Notes under the pieces: model-generated
Told to the model about the DNA's origin: nothing
Seen by the model: the letters and a program-made list of their open reading frames with translations, nothing else
The model's database searches: none
Shown: piece after piece, positions 1-5,309 of the stretch
Numbering within the stretch: position 1 is the first letter of the stretch
Layout of the letters: each line of letters starts with the position of its first letter
Source: Hydrogenophaga sp.
GTDB lineage: Bacteria > Pseudomonadota > Gammaproteobacteria > Burkholderiales > Burkholderiaceae
NCBI GenBank assembly: GCA_025458545.1
Contig: JALOSH010000173.1
Location: 1-5,309, forward strand
Length of the DNA: 5,309 bases
Direction of reading: 5' to 3'
Program-made: the position numbers and the translations under genes

Positions 1-98
1 CTCAGCAGGCGGCGGGTGCGCAGCAGCCAGGCCAGCGCCTCGCGCACACCGGCATCGTCGTCCACCAGAAAGACTTTGGCGTCGGGGTACTGGGTCAT
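1..98 (-). CDS. Response regulator, N-terminal fragment (FixJ/DctR-like receiver domain)
   Basis: Partial gene: only the first 32 codons lie in the window and the rest runs off the left edge. The visible protein begins MTQYPDAKVFLVDDDAGVRE and continues with ALAWLLRTRRLL. This is the start of a CheY-like receiver domain: the first beta strand (KVFLV), the acidic pocket residues D13-D14(-D15) that bind Mg2+, then the first helix. The phospho-accepting Asp and the output domain are outside the window. The short VREALAWLLRTRRLL stretch resembles LuxR/FixJ-type regulators paired with DctS-like kinases, so it is probably the partner of the kinase gene upstream, with a DNA-binding C-terminus. The ATG at 98 is preceded directly by an in-frame GTG at 101, so either could be the start. 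No clear Shine-Dalgarno is present, only a G-run at 111-116. A CACAAT at 110-105 could be a weak -10 box giving a nearly leaderless transcript, but I find no -35. Confidence 0.85.
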   Translation of the reverse strand, partial: MTQYPDAKVFLVDDDAGVREALAWLLRTRRLL

Positions 99-134
99 CA
101 CGCTATTGTGCCCCCCGCGCCGCAGGACGCGACG

Positions 135-324
135 CCCCCCACGCCGCCTGCGGCGTCACCCCCCAGGGGGCGGCACTGGCGGCCCGGCAAAGCCGGTTCC
201 GCGGTGCCCTGGGATCAGCTCCCCCTCCGGCGAGGCGTGCCTTCACCCAGGATGCGGTGGAACCGGCTTCGCCGGGCCACTCGCATCGCCCCCTGGGGGG
301 TGACGCCGCAGGCGGCGCAGGGGG
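135..324. repeat. 190-bp inverted pair of a 79-bp intergenic repeat (copies A and B)
   Basis: Copy A (135-213) and copy B (246-324) are inverted relative to each other. By hand alignment, the reverse complement of A matches B without gaps at about 65 of 79 positions, with a 32-bp spacer (214-245). The most conserved part is 30 bp long and identical in both arms (142-171 inverted, 288-317 direct): CCCCCTGGGGGG, then TGACGC, then the small hairpin CGCCGCAGGCGGCG. A second shared block is GGAACCGGCTTYGCCGGGCC. Each copy can form three small hairpins by itself, and the pair can fold into one long imperfect stem in DNA or RNA. The pair fills most of the 229-bp gap between the kinase stop and the response regulator start. 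Copy B ends 3 bp from the kinase stop codon. It is REP/BIME-like in organisation; I do not know a formal family name for it. Confidence 0.85.
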
Positions 325-327
325 TAC

Positions 328-2373
328 CTATCCCGTCGGTAACGTGAACCGGAACACAGTGCCGCGCGGGTGAGCGGGTTCGAAGGTGAGTGCGCCGCCG
401 TGCTGTTCGATCACGGTTCGGCACAGCGAGAGGCCCAGGCCCATGCCTTCGGATTTGGTGGTGAAGAAGGGCGTGAACAGTTTGTCGCGCACTTCCTGGC
501 TGAGTCCCTGGCCGTGGTCGGTCACCGCGAATTCCACCCAGGATTTGCGCGGTGGATCGTTGTCTTCGCGACCGGCCGTCAGCCGGGACTGGCGCATGGC
601 CAGGGTGAGCACCCGCAGGCCCGAGGCGGCGCTGGGCTCATCGTCGGGCATGGCCTGCATGCCGTTGCGCGCCAGATTGAGCAACACCTGTTCGATCATG
701 GTGCGGTCGCACAGCACAGCAGGCAGGTTCGGCGCGATCTCGTGCTGGATCCGGATGTCGAGCTTTTTGGCCTGCAGACCGAGCAGCGGCGCGATGGCGT
801 CGAGCAGGCTCTGGGGCGGTACCGCCTCGCGAACCTGCTCGCGCCGCCGCACAAAGTCGGCCACGCTCTTGATGACGCGGCCCGCGCGCTCGGCCTGTTC
901 GCCGATGCGCCGCATGGCCAGCTGCAGATCGGACGGCGCCACACCGGTCGCCAGACCTTCCAGCAGGTTGAGCGTTCCGGTGGCGTAGCTTGAGATGGCG
1001 GCCAGCGGCTGGTTGAGTTCGTGGCTCAGCAAAGAGGCCATTTCGCCCACCGTGGCCAGGCGCGCGGTGGCCTGCAGGCGGTCCTGCGAGGCGCGGTTGA
1101 GTTCTTCCACCCGGCGCTGTTCGGTGAGGTCGAGGATGGCGCTCATGTAGCCGGTCTGGGTGCCCTGGGCATCGATCAGCGGCGCTTCGATGATGAGCAC
1201 CGGAAAGCGGGTGCCGTCGCTGCGCTGGAACACCGACTCGTACCCTTCGCGAGGCAGAATTTGGCCCGCCAGCCGCACCGCGAGCCGTTGCTGGTACTCG
1301 TCCACCAGCTCGGGTGGCCACCAGGGCGCAGGCAGGCCGGTGCCGATCAACTGCTCGGCGCTCAGGCCCACCATCTCGCAAAACGCCGGGTTGACGTAGG
1401 TGATGCGCCCGTCCATGTCGCGTGCGCGCAGACCCGTGACCAGCGAGTTCTCCATGGCCTGGCGAAAGGCCAGCGCGTCGGCCACTTCCAGCTCGGCGCG
1501 CTGGCGGCGCCGGATGTCGCGCGCCAGCAGACCCAGCACCACCAGCAGCGCCAGCGTCAGCGCACCCACCGTGGCGGTCAGCACATTGGGGAACAGCGAA
1601 TACACGGCACGCTGGCTTTCGAGCCGCAGCATGAGGGTGTGGCCGGGCAGGTCCAGCAGGCTGGAGGCCACCAGGGTGCGCCGGTTGCTGGCGACACTGC
1701 TGTGCAGCGCCAGGCGGGTGCCGTCGGGTTCGGTGAAGGCCAGGCCGCGGTTGCGCAGCAGTTCCTTGTTGACCAGTTCGGCCAGCACACCGGGCAGCGA
1801 ATAGGTCGCGACCAGGTAACCGGCCGGCACACCGCTGCGCACCAGCGGCAGGCACATTTCAAGCAGTTCGAGACCTTTGCCGCCGCCAGTAGGCCAGAAA
1901 TAGCTGGACGAATACGAAGGGCCCGACAGGCGCAGGGCGTTGCCGCAGGCCTGGCGCACATCGGGCAGGGCCTGGGAACGTGCGAGCAGGTTCAGCAGGT
2001 CAGGCTGGTAGGTGGAGTCGCGGTGCGCCAGCAGTTGCAGATCGGTGCTGCGCCATTCGAGGCGCACCAGCTCGCGGTGCTGGGCCAGCAGCTCGGCGGC
2101 CGGCGCGACCCAGGAGTCGGGCGTGGGCGCCACGCTGTTGAGCGCCTGAAAGGTCTGCACATTGCGCAACAGCGCGGCGCGCACATCGCTGGTGATGGCG
2201 GTAGCGTCCCGCTCCAGCGCCGCCTGGTCGCTGCTTTCCTCGTACTGCGAAGCCAGAAACACCAGCACCCCCAACAGCACCAGCACCAGCGAGAGCAGCG
2301 CACCCCAGAGCAGCCAGCGGCGCGAGCGCAGGCCCTGGCGCAGAGGCGGATTTGAAAGCGCGGCAGTCGTCAT
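328..2373 (-). CDS. PAS-domain sensor histidine kinase, DctS-like
   Basis: Complete 681-residue inner-membrane sensor kinase. A short basic cytoplasmic start is followed by TM1 (about 20-42), a periplasmic sensor region of about 220 residues (43-261), TM2 (about 262-285), a PAS domain (about 300-420, with GLRARDMDGRITYVNPAF and the usual DxTEQR-type end, DLTEQRR), a HisKA dimerisation domain with phospho-accepting H451 in SHELNQPLAAISSYA, and a HATPase_c domain. The ATPase shows the N-box (EQVLLNLARNGMQAM, N570), G1 (DHGQGL, 619-624), F-box (LFTPFFTTK) and G2 (GMGLGL, 643-648), so it looks catalytically intact. The HELNQPL type and the PAS motif resemble DctS/FixL kinases. DctS of Rhodobacter senses C4-dicarboxylates and controls the Dct TRAP transporter; applying that ligand here is inference. 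The periplasmic part has two cysteines (C143, C174). The ATG at 2373 places TM1 close to the N-terminus as expected, but no good Shine-Dalgarno precedes it. It lies upstream of the response regulator on the same strand. Confidence 0.93.
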   Translation of the reverse strand: MTTAALSNPPLRQGLRSRRWLLWGALLSLVLVLLGVLVFLASQYEESSDQAALERDATAITSDVRAALLRNVQTFQALNSVAPTPDSWVAPAAELLAQHRELVRLEWRSTDLQLLAHRDSTYQPDLLNLLARSQALPDVRQACGNALRLSGPSYSSSYFWPTGGGKGLELLEMCLPLVRSGVPAGYLVATYSLPGVLAELVNKELLRNRGLAFTEPDGTRLALHSSVASNRRTLVASSLLDLPGHTLMLRLESQRAVYSLFPNVLTATVGALTLALLVVLGLLARDIRRRQRAELEVADALAFRQAMENSLVTGLRARDMDGRITYVNPAFCEMVGLSAEQLIGTGLPAPWWPPELVDEYQQRLAVRLAGQILPREGYESVFQRSDGTRFPVLIIEAPLIDAQGTQTGYMSAILDLTEQRRVEELNRASQDRLQATARLATVGEMASLLSHELNQPLAAISSYATGTLNLLEGLATGVAPSDLQLAMRRIGEQAERAGRVIKSVADFVRRREQVREAVPPQSLLDAIAPLLGLQAKKLDIRIQHEIAPNLPAVLCDRTMIEQVLLNLARNGMQAMPDDEPSAASGLRVLTLAMRQSRLTAGREDNDPPRKSWVEFAVTDHGQGLSQEVRDKLFTPFFTTKSEGMGLGLSLCRTVIEQHGGALTFEPAHPRGTVFRFTLPTG

Positions 2374-2400
2374 TCAAATGCGAGGTGTTGGCCCGAACAG

Positions 2401-2480
2401 CCCAGGCCGCCGCAGAGCCGGCTTTGCCGGGCTGCAGGCGGCGCCCCCCAGTGGGGGGTGACGCGCCCTAAGGCGCGGCG
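2401..2480 (+). repeat. Intergenic repeat copy C (diverged 79-bp family member)
   Basis: Same family and same orientation as copies B and D. It starts with CCCAGG, has the block GCCGGCTTTGCCGGGC (2417-2432), then the hairpin CCCCCC-AGT-GGGGGG (2444-2458), then TGACG, then a hairpin CGCGCC-CTAA-GGCGCG (2462-2477). The last hairpin replaces CGCCGCAGGCGGCG of the other copies with different bases but keeps a stem, a compensated change that suggests the structure matters more than the sequence. It lies between the nit and kinase genes, 20 bp upstream of the second-family repeat boundary as I draw it and 27 bp from the kinase start codon. Confidence 0.75.
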
Positions 2481-2490
2481 CGGACAAGGG

Positions 2491-2570
2491 TTCCAGCGCC
2501 GGGCCGCCCCAAGCAGGAACCGAGCCCTCTCGGGGGGCAGCGACCCGCGCAGCGGCGGAGCGTGGGGGCG
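2491..2570 (-). repeat. Second-family C/G-rich intergenic repeat
   Basis: This element differs from the 79-bp family. On the plus strand it contains GGGCCGCCCCAAGCAGGAAC, then GAGCCCTCTCGGGGGGCAGC, then GACCCGCGCAGCGGCGGAGC and GTGGGGGC. I recognise this general pattern (CCCCAAGC ... CTCGGGGGGCAGCGA ... GCGTGGGGGC) from Comamonadaceae intergenic regions, from memory and not from a search. It begins 5-6 nt after the nit stop codon in the direction of transcription, so it is the 3' untranslated part of the nit transcript. It can form short GC-rich stems, for instance around CCCTCTCGGGGGG, but lacks a T-tract, so it is not a classical Rho-independent terminator. The outer boundaries are uncertain by about 10 bp. 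Confidence 0.6.
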
Positions 2571-2575
2571 CAATC

Positions 2576-3382
2576 TCACAGCCTGCGGTGCTGCAGCGCC
2601 GGCAGCTGTTCGCGCACGCGCTGCAGGCGCTCCCTGTCGATATCGGCCAGGACCACACCGGCGCCTTCGGCCTGCATCGCCATGACCTCGCCCCAGGGAT
2701 CGATGACCATGCTGTGGCCCCAGGTGCGGCGTCCGTTTTCGTGCAGGCCACCCTGGGCGCTGGCGATCACATAGGCCTGGTTCTCGATCGCGCGGGCGCG
2801 CAACAGCACCTCCCAGTGCGCCTGCCCGGTGGTGTGGGTGAAGGCCGACGGCACCAGCAACACGTCGGCCGCGAGCATGCGGTACAACTCGCCAAAACGC
2901 AGGTCGTAACAGACGCTCTGGCCCACGCGCCAGCTCTGGCCGCTGCGCGACTTGCAATCAAACACGGTGGGCGTGTCACCGGCCACCAGCACGTTCGCCT
3001 CGTCGTAACGCTCTCGGCCGTTGTCGTAGCGAAACAGGTGGATCTTGTCGTAGCGGCTCACCGCCTGGCCCTTGGGGTCGTAGGCCACCGAGGCGTTGGC
3101 CGCGTGCGCCGGGTCGGCGGTGGCCATGGGCAAGGTGCCGCCCACCAGCCAGAGCTTCAGGTCGCGCGCCGCGTCCGACAGGAAATCCTGCACCGTGCCC
3201 AGCCCAGGCTTCTCGGCCAGCAGCAACTTGTCCTCATCCTTGTTCCCCATGAAGCAGAAGTACTCCGGCAACACGGCCAGCTCGGCACCGCAGGCCGCGG
3301 CCTGACGCAACAGGCGCAGCGCCTCGCTGAGGTTCTGGTCCAGGCTGATGCCCGACACCATCTGGATGGCAGCGACTTTCAT
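2576..3382 (-). CDS. Carbon-nitrogen hydrolase (nitrilase superfamily, Nit1/YbeM-like amidase)
   Basis: Complete 268-residue cytosolic enzyme of the usual length for the Nit branch of the nitrilase superfamily. The start MKVAAIQMVSG is the family's first beta strand. The catalytic triad is visible: E40 in AVLPEYF, K113 in YDKIHLF, and C158 in VCYDLRF. The later RARAIENQAYVIASAQGG and GHSMVIDPWGEV motifs are also typical. The YRYDKIHLF-type core and length point to the Nit1/YbeM group. Characterised members hydrolyse deaminated glutathione (a metabolite-repair reaction), but the substrate here is inference. Two positions differ from what I expect around the nucleophile: GQSVCYDLRFGELYR, where many relatives have GLxVCYDLRFPELYR. 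The start is supported by a good Shine-Dalgarno (GAGAAGGA, 6 nt spacing). It lies downstream of the yhdP-like gene on the same strand, separated by 156 bp that contain a terminator-like hairpin, so it may have its own promoter. Confidence 0.93.
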   Translation of the reverse strand: MKVAAIQMVSGISLDQNLSEALRLLRQAAACGAELAVLPEYFCFMGNKDEDKLLLAEKPGLGTVQDFLSDAARDLKLWLVGGTLPMATADPAHAANASVAYDPKGQAVSRYDKIHLFRYDNGRERYDEANVLVAGDTPTVFDCKSRSGQSWRVGQSVCYDLRFGELYRMLAADVLLVPSAFTHTTGQAHWEVLLRARAIENQAYVIASAQGGLHENGRRTWGHSMVIDPWGEVMAMQAEGAGVVLADIDRERLQRVREQLPALQHRRL

Positions 3383-3388
3383 GGCGAT

Positions 3389-3396
3389 TCCTTCTC
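3389..3396 (-). promoter_or_regulatory. Shine-Dalgarno of the nit-like gene
   Basis: The minus strand reads GAGAAGGA here, six bases before the ATG at 3382. It is the only strong ribosome binding site visible among the gene starts in this window and fixes the nit start. The stretch just upstream (about 3397-3435) is the least GC-rich part of the window and is the likeliest place for a promoter, but I see no convincing -35/-10 pair. Confidence 0.75.
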
Positions 3397-3420
3397 AATG
3401 AACATCAAGGGTACTGCAGT

Positions 3421-3453
3421 CCAAAACCAAACACACCCCCCGAAGCGAGGGGC
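3421..3453 (-). terminator. Terminator-like hairpin with T-rich tail between yhdP-like and nit-like genes
   Basis: On the minus strand GCCCCTCGCTTCGGGGGG (3453-3436) can fold as a CCCC(T)CG / CGGGG stem with one bulged T and a three-base loop. It is followed by TGTGTTTGGTTTTGG, a T-rich but interrupted tail. The position, 86 bp after the yhdP-like stop and past repeat copy D, suits termination of the upstream transcript. The imperfect stem and the G interruptions in the tail make this a moderate call. Confidence 0.45.
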
Positions 3454-3457
3454 TTAA

Positions 3458-3537
3458 CCCAGAACGCGGCGGAACTGGCTCCGCCAGGCCGCACGCGTTG
3501 CCCCCTGGGGGGTGACGCCGCAGGCGGCGCGGGGGGG
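3458..3537 (+). repeat. Intergenic repeat copy D (79-bp family)
   Basis: Direct-orientation match to copy B: by hand, 3458-3536 aligns without gaps to 246-324 with about 68 of 79 bases equal, and 3500-3530 is identical to 288-318 over 31 bp. The order of hairpins is the same: GGCTCCGCCAGGCC, CCCCCTGGGGGG, CGCCGCAGGCGGCG, then a G-run (3531-3537). The G-run end is one base from the stop codon of the yhdP-like gene, so in the transcript the element begins immediately after the stop. Confidence 0.85.
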
Positions 3538-3538
3538 A

Positions 3539-5309
3539 CTATTTTTTCTCCACCTGCGGATCCGCCCAACTGCCCGTGATGCGGAACTGCTTGGTGTTGG
3601 CGCTTTGCAGCGGCTGGCGCAACAGCAGCTGCGCCAGCAAGGTGCCCAGGCCCACCGCCGGGTTGATGACGGAGGCGATCAGCGAAGCGGTCCCGGCGTT
3701 GATTTCCGGCACCACCACCACGGTGAGGTCTTGCGTTTCGCGCGCCAGATCGGCGCTGCCCTCCATCAGCACCGCCGCGTTCACGCCCTTCATCTGCAGG
3801 TTGTTGGTGCGCAGCACACCCCGTTCGAGGCTCGCGTCACCGCGCAGGAAGTCGAAGGAAAAACCTTCGGAAAACACATCGCGGAAATCGAGCGCCAGGC
3901 GGCGCGGCAAGGCCTGCAGGCTGAGCACGCCCAACAGCTTGGCGGCGCCTGGCTCGACCTTGAGAAACTGTCCACGCTCGAAGTCGGCCTTGACCTGGCC
4001 GGACAGGCTCGCATGGTCCAGCGCCAGGGGCGAGCCCAGCCAGCCGATGTTGCCTTCAATCTGTCCCTTGGCGCCACGCACCAGGCCTTCGCGCCCGAGG
4101 CGCGCGAGCAACAACCCGAAGTCGTCGATGTCGAGCTTGAAGCTCAGCGCCGTGCGCCGGGTGTCACCGCTGTCCGCGCTGGGTGCCCAGTTGCCGGTGG
4201 CCGACAGCCGCGCTTCGGGCACCGCGAGGTTGAGCCGGTTCAGCCGCCATTCGCGCACCCGCGTCGGGCCGGCACGGTTCACCGCTTCGATCTCCACCCG
4301 GCCCAGCCGCCGCTGGCCGAGGCTGAGCTCTTCCACCGCGATGTCGAGCGCGGGCACGCTGCTGGGCTGCTGCAGGATCTGCTCCACATCGCGCGCCGCA
4401 TCGGGCGCCAGTTCCAGGCGGGCCAGCCGGGCGTAGACGCTGCCAGCGCCGGAAGCACCGGGTCCGCGGTACTCGACGTAACCATTCAGTTCTTTGGCAT
4501 CGACGTTGGCGCGCCACAAAGTGCCCTCGCGCGAGGCGCCCACCACCACATTGTTGAAGCTGCGCCCATCGATGACCAGGCGCTCGCTTCGCAGGCCCAG
4601 GGTGGTGGGCAGGTAGCCCAGGCTGGCACTGCTGCTGGCCGGGCCCGCCGCCTCGCGCACACCGACGCCGGTGGCGGCAGAGAAGGTGCGCTCCCAGGCC
4701 TGAACGTCCAGCAAGGGTGTTTGCAGGTTGGCCACCACGCCGGTCGTCGGCAAGGCCGGGCTCTCGCCACCGCTCACACCCACACCGATGCTGCCGCGCA
4801 GCACCCGGGGTTCGGGGCCGGTGATGTCACGCTCGTAACGCAGGGCCACCAGAGGCTGCTGCGCGGCTCCGATGTCCACCAGCAAGCGATCGGTCAGCGG
4901 CAGTTCGCCCACCAGCCCGCTGGTGACCGTCTGCACCGTGGTCTCAAAACGCAGCGGCAGGCTGTCGGCGGCGGTCTTGCTCAGCGGGGCCGGCAGCGCC
5001 AAGGCCATGCCCTGCAGGTCGCTGCCCACCTGCAGTTCGGGCACGCCGGCGCGGAACGCGAGTTGTGCGTTGTAGGCGGCGCTGCCGCTGGCGCTGGCAA
5101 ACAGGCGCGAGACAAAGCCGAGATCGGCGTCGCGCAGGCCCTCGGCGCTGGCCGTGCCCTGGCCCCGGAACTGGATGCGCGGCTGGCCACGGGCGTCCGG
5201 ACGCATGCCGCCCTCGAACCGCACCTCGCCGCCGTAGAGCTGCGCCTGGGCGCCGCTGACGGCGAAGCCGCGTTCGCTGAAGTCCAGCCGGCCGGTGGCA
5301 CGCGCCAGC
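3539..5309 (-). CDS. yhdP: YhdP-family AsmA-like envelope protein, C-terminal part
   Basis: The reading frame is open to the right edge, so this is the 3' part of a longer gene: 589 codons plus the TAG stop are visible. A GTG at 5224 is an internal Val, because the 28 codons before it continue family-like sequence (TGRLDFSERGFAVSGAQAQ, then LYGGEVRFEGGM). The family is about 1,250-1,400 residues (E. coli YhdP 1,266), so roughly 40-45% is present. The C-terminus carries the conserved AsmA-like region: KGQIEGNIGWLGSP, GAAKLLGVLSLQALPRRLAL, DFRDVFSEGFSFDFLRGD, ETQDLTVVVVPEINAG, a hydrophobic GLGTLLAQLLLRQPL, and FRITGSWADPQVEKK at the end. YhdP is anchored in the inner membrane and spans the periplasm. 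With TamB and YdbH it supports phospholipid movement to the outer membrane in E. coli; the same role is inferred here. The N-terminal membrane anchor is outside the window. Confidence 0.92.
   Translation of the reverse strand, partial: LARATGRLDFSERGFAVSGAQAQLYGGEVRFEGGMRPDARGQPRIQFRGQGTASAEGLRDADLGFVSRLFASASGSAAYNAQLAFRAGVPELQVGSDLQGMALALPAPLSKTAADSLPLRFETTVQTVTSGLVGELPLTDRLLVDIGAAQQPLVALRYERDITGPEPRVLRGSIGVGVSGGESPALPTTGVVANLQTPLLDVQAWERTFSAATGVGVREAAGPASSSASLGYLPTTLGLRSERLVIDGRSFNNVVVGASREGTLWRANVDAKELNGYVEYRGPGASGAGSVYARLARLELAPDAARDVEQILQQPSSVPALDIAVEELSLGQRRLGRVEIEAVNRAGPTRVREWRLNRLNLAVPEARLSATGNWAPSADSGDTRRTALSFKLDIDDFGLLLARLGREGLVRGAKGQIEGNIGWLGSPLALDHASLSGQVKADFERGQFLKVEPGAAKLLGVLSLQALPRRLALDFRDVFSEGFSFDFLRGDASLERGVLRTNNLQMKGVNAAVLMEGSADLARETQDLTVVVVPEINAGTASLIASVINPAVGLGTLLAQLLLRQPLQSANTKQFRITGSWADPQVEKK

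Noticed and set aside
135..324. Inverted repeat as ends of an insertion sequence or MITE with target duplication
   Set aside because: Only a 32-bp spacer, no transposase, and no clear direct duplication flanking the arms. Single copies of the same repeat occur alone elsewhere in the window.
16..347. Small plus-strand frames across the left intergenic region
   Set aside because: They translate the repeat copies into Pro/Arg/Gly-rich peptides; no ribosome binding site and no family resemblance.
638..1855. 405-codon minus-strand frame inside the kinase gene
   Set aside because: Out-of-frame shadow of the kinase, rich in Ala, Arg, Gly and Pro, with no family motifs.
1021..2355. Long open frame on the plus strand opposite the kinase gene (444 codons)
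   Set aside because: Gln/His/Arg-rich low-complexity translation without recognisable motifs. It is a typical antisense shadow in GC-rich DNA, opposite a gene with clear domains.
2588..3457. 289-codon plus-strand frame opposite the nitrilase gene
   Set aside because: Antisense shadow; the translation is His/Gln/Val-rich with no family features, while the minus strand encodes an intact enzyme.
135..3537. Repeat copies as a CRISPR array
   Set aside because: Copies are far apart, in mixed orientation, diverged, and not separated by regular spacers.
5222..5224. GTG at 5224 as the start of the yhdP-like gene
   Set aside because: The frame stays open to the window edge and the 28 codons upstream read as family-like sequence, so the gene is cut by the window rather than starting here.

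Overview
The window is GC-rich DNA with all recognisable genes on the minus strand. The protein types, the codon usage and the dense C/G-rich intergenic repeats suggest a betaproteobacterium of the Burkholderiales, most likely Comamonadaceae (Acidovorax/Hydrogenophaga-like). This placement is inferred from pattern recognition, not from a search.

Layout in transcription order (right to left). (1) 5309-3539 is the 3' part of a YhdP/AsmA-like envelope protein gene, cut by the right window edge. (2) 3538-3383 is an intergenic region with one copy (D) of a 79-bp repeat, a terminator-like hairpin with a T-rich tail, and the ribosome binding site of the next gene. (3) 3382-2576 is a complete nitrilase-superfamily amidohydrolase (Nit1/YbeM-like) with an intact Glu-Lys-Cys triad. 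(4) 2575-2374 is an intergenic region almost filled by two different repeats: a second-family element directly after the nit stop, then copy C of the 79-bp repeat. (5) 2373-328 is a complete membrane-bound PAS sensor histidine kinase resembling DctS. (6) 327-99 is an intergenic region dominated by two 79-bp repeat copies facing each other as a 190-bp inverted pair (A and B). (7) 98-1 is the first 32 codons of a response regulator, cut by the left edge.

The histidine kinase and response regulator very probably form one two-component pair. By resemblance to DctS/DctR it may respond to C4-dicarboxylates or another organic acid, but the ligand cannot be read from the sequence. YhdP next to a nitrilase is an ordinary chromosomal housekeeping arrangement in this group.

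I see no new defence system, mobile element, CRISPR array, tRNA or rRNA. The coding content is ordinary. The most notable structure is the repeat system: four copies of one hairpin-rich element plus one element of a second family fill the three intergenic gaps, and each of the three visible stop codons is followed within 1-6 nt by a repeat. The inverted pair also separates a kinase from its presumed partner regulator.
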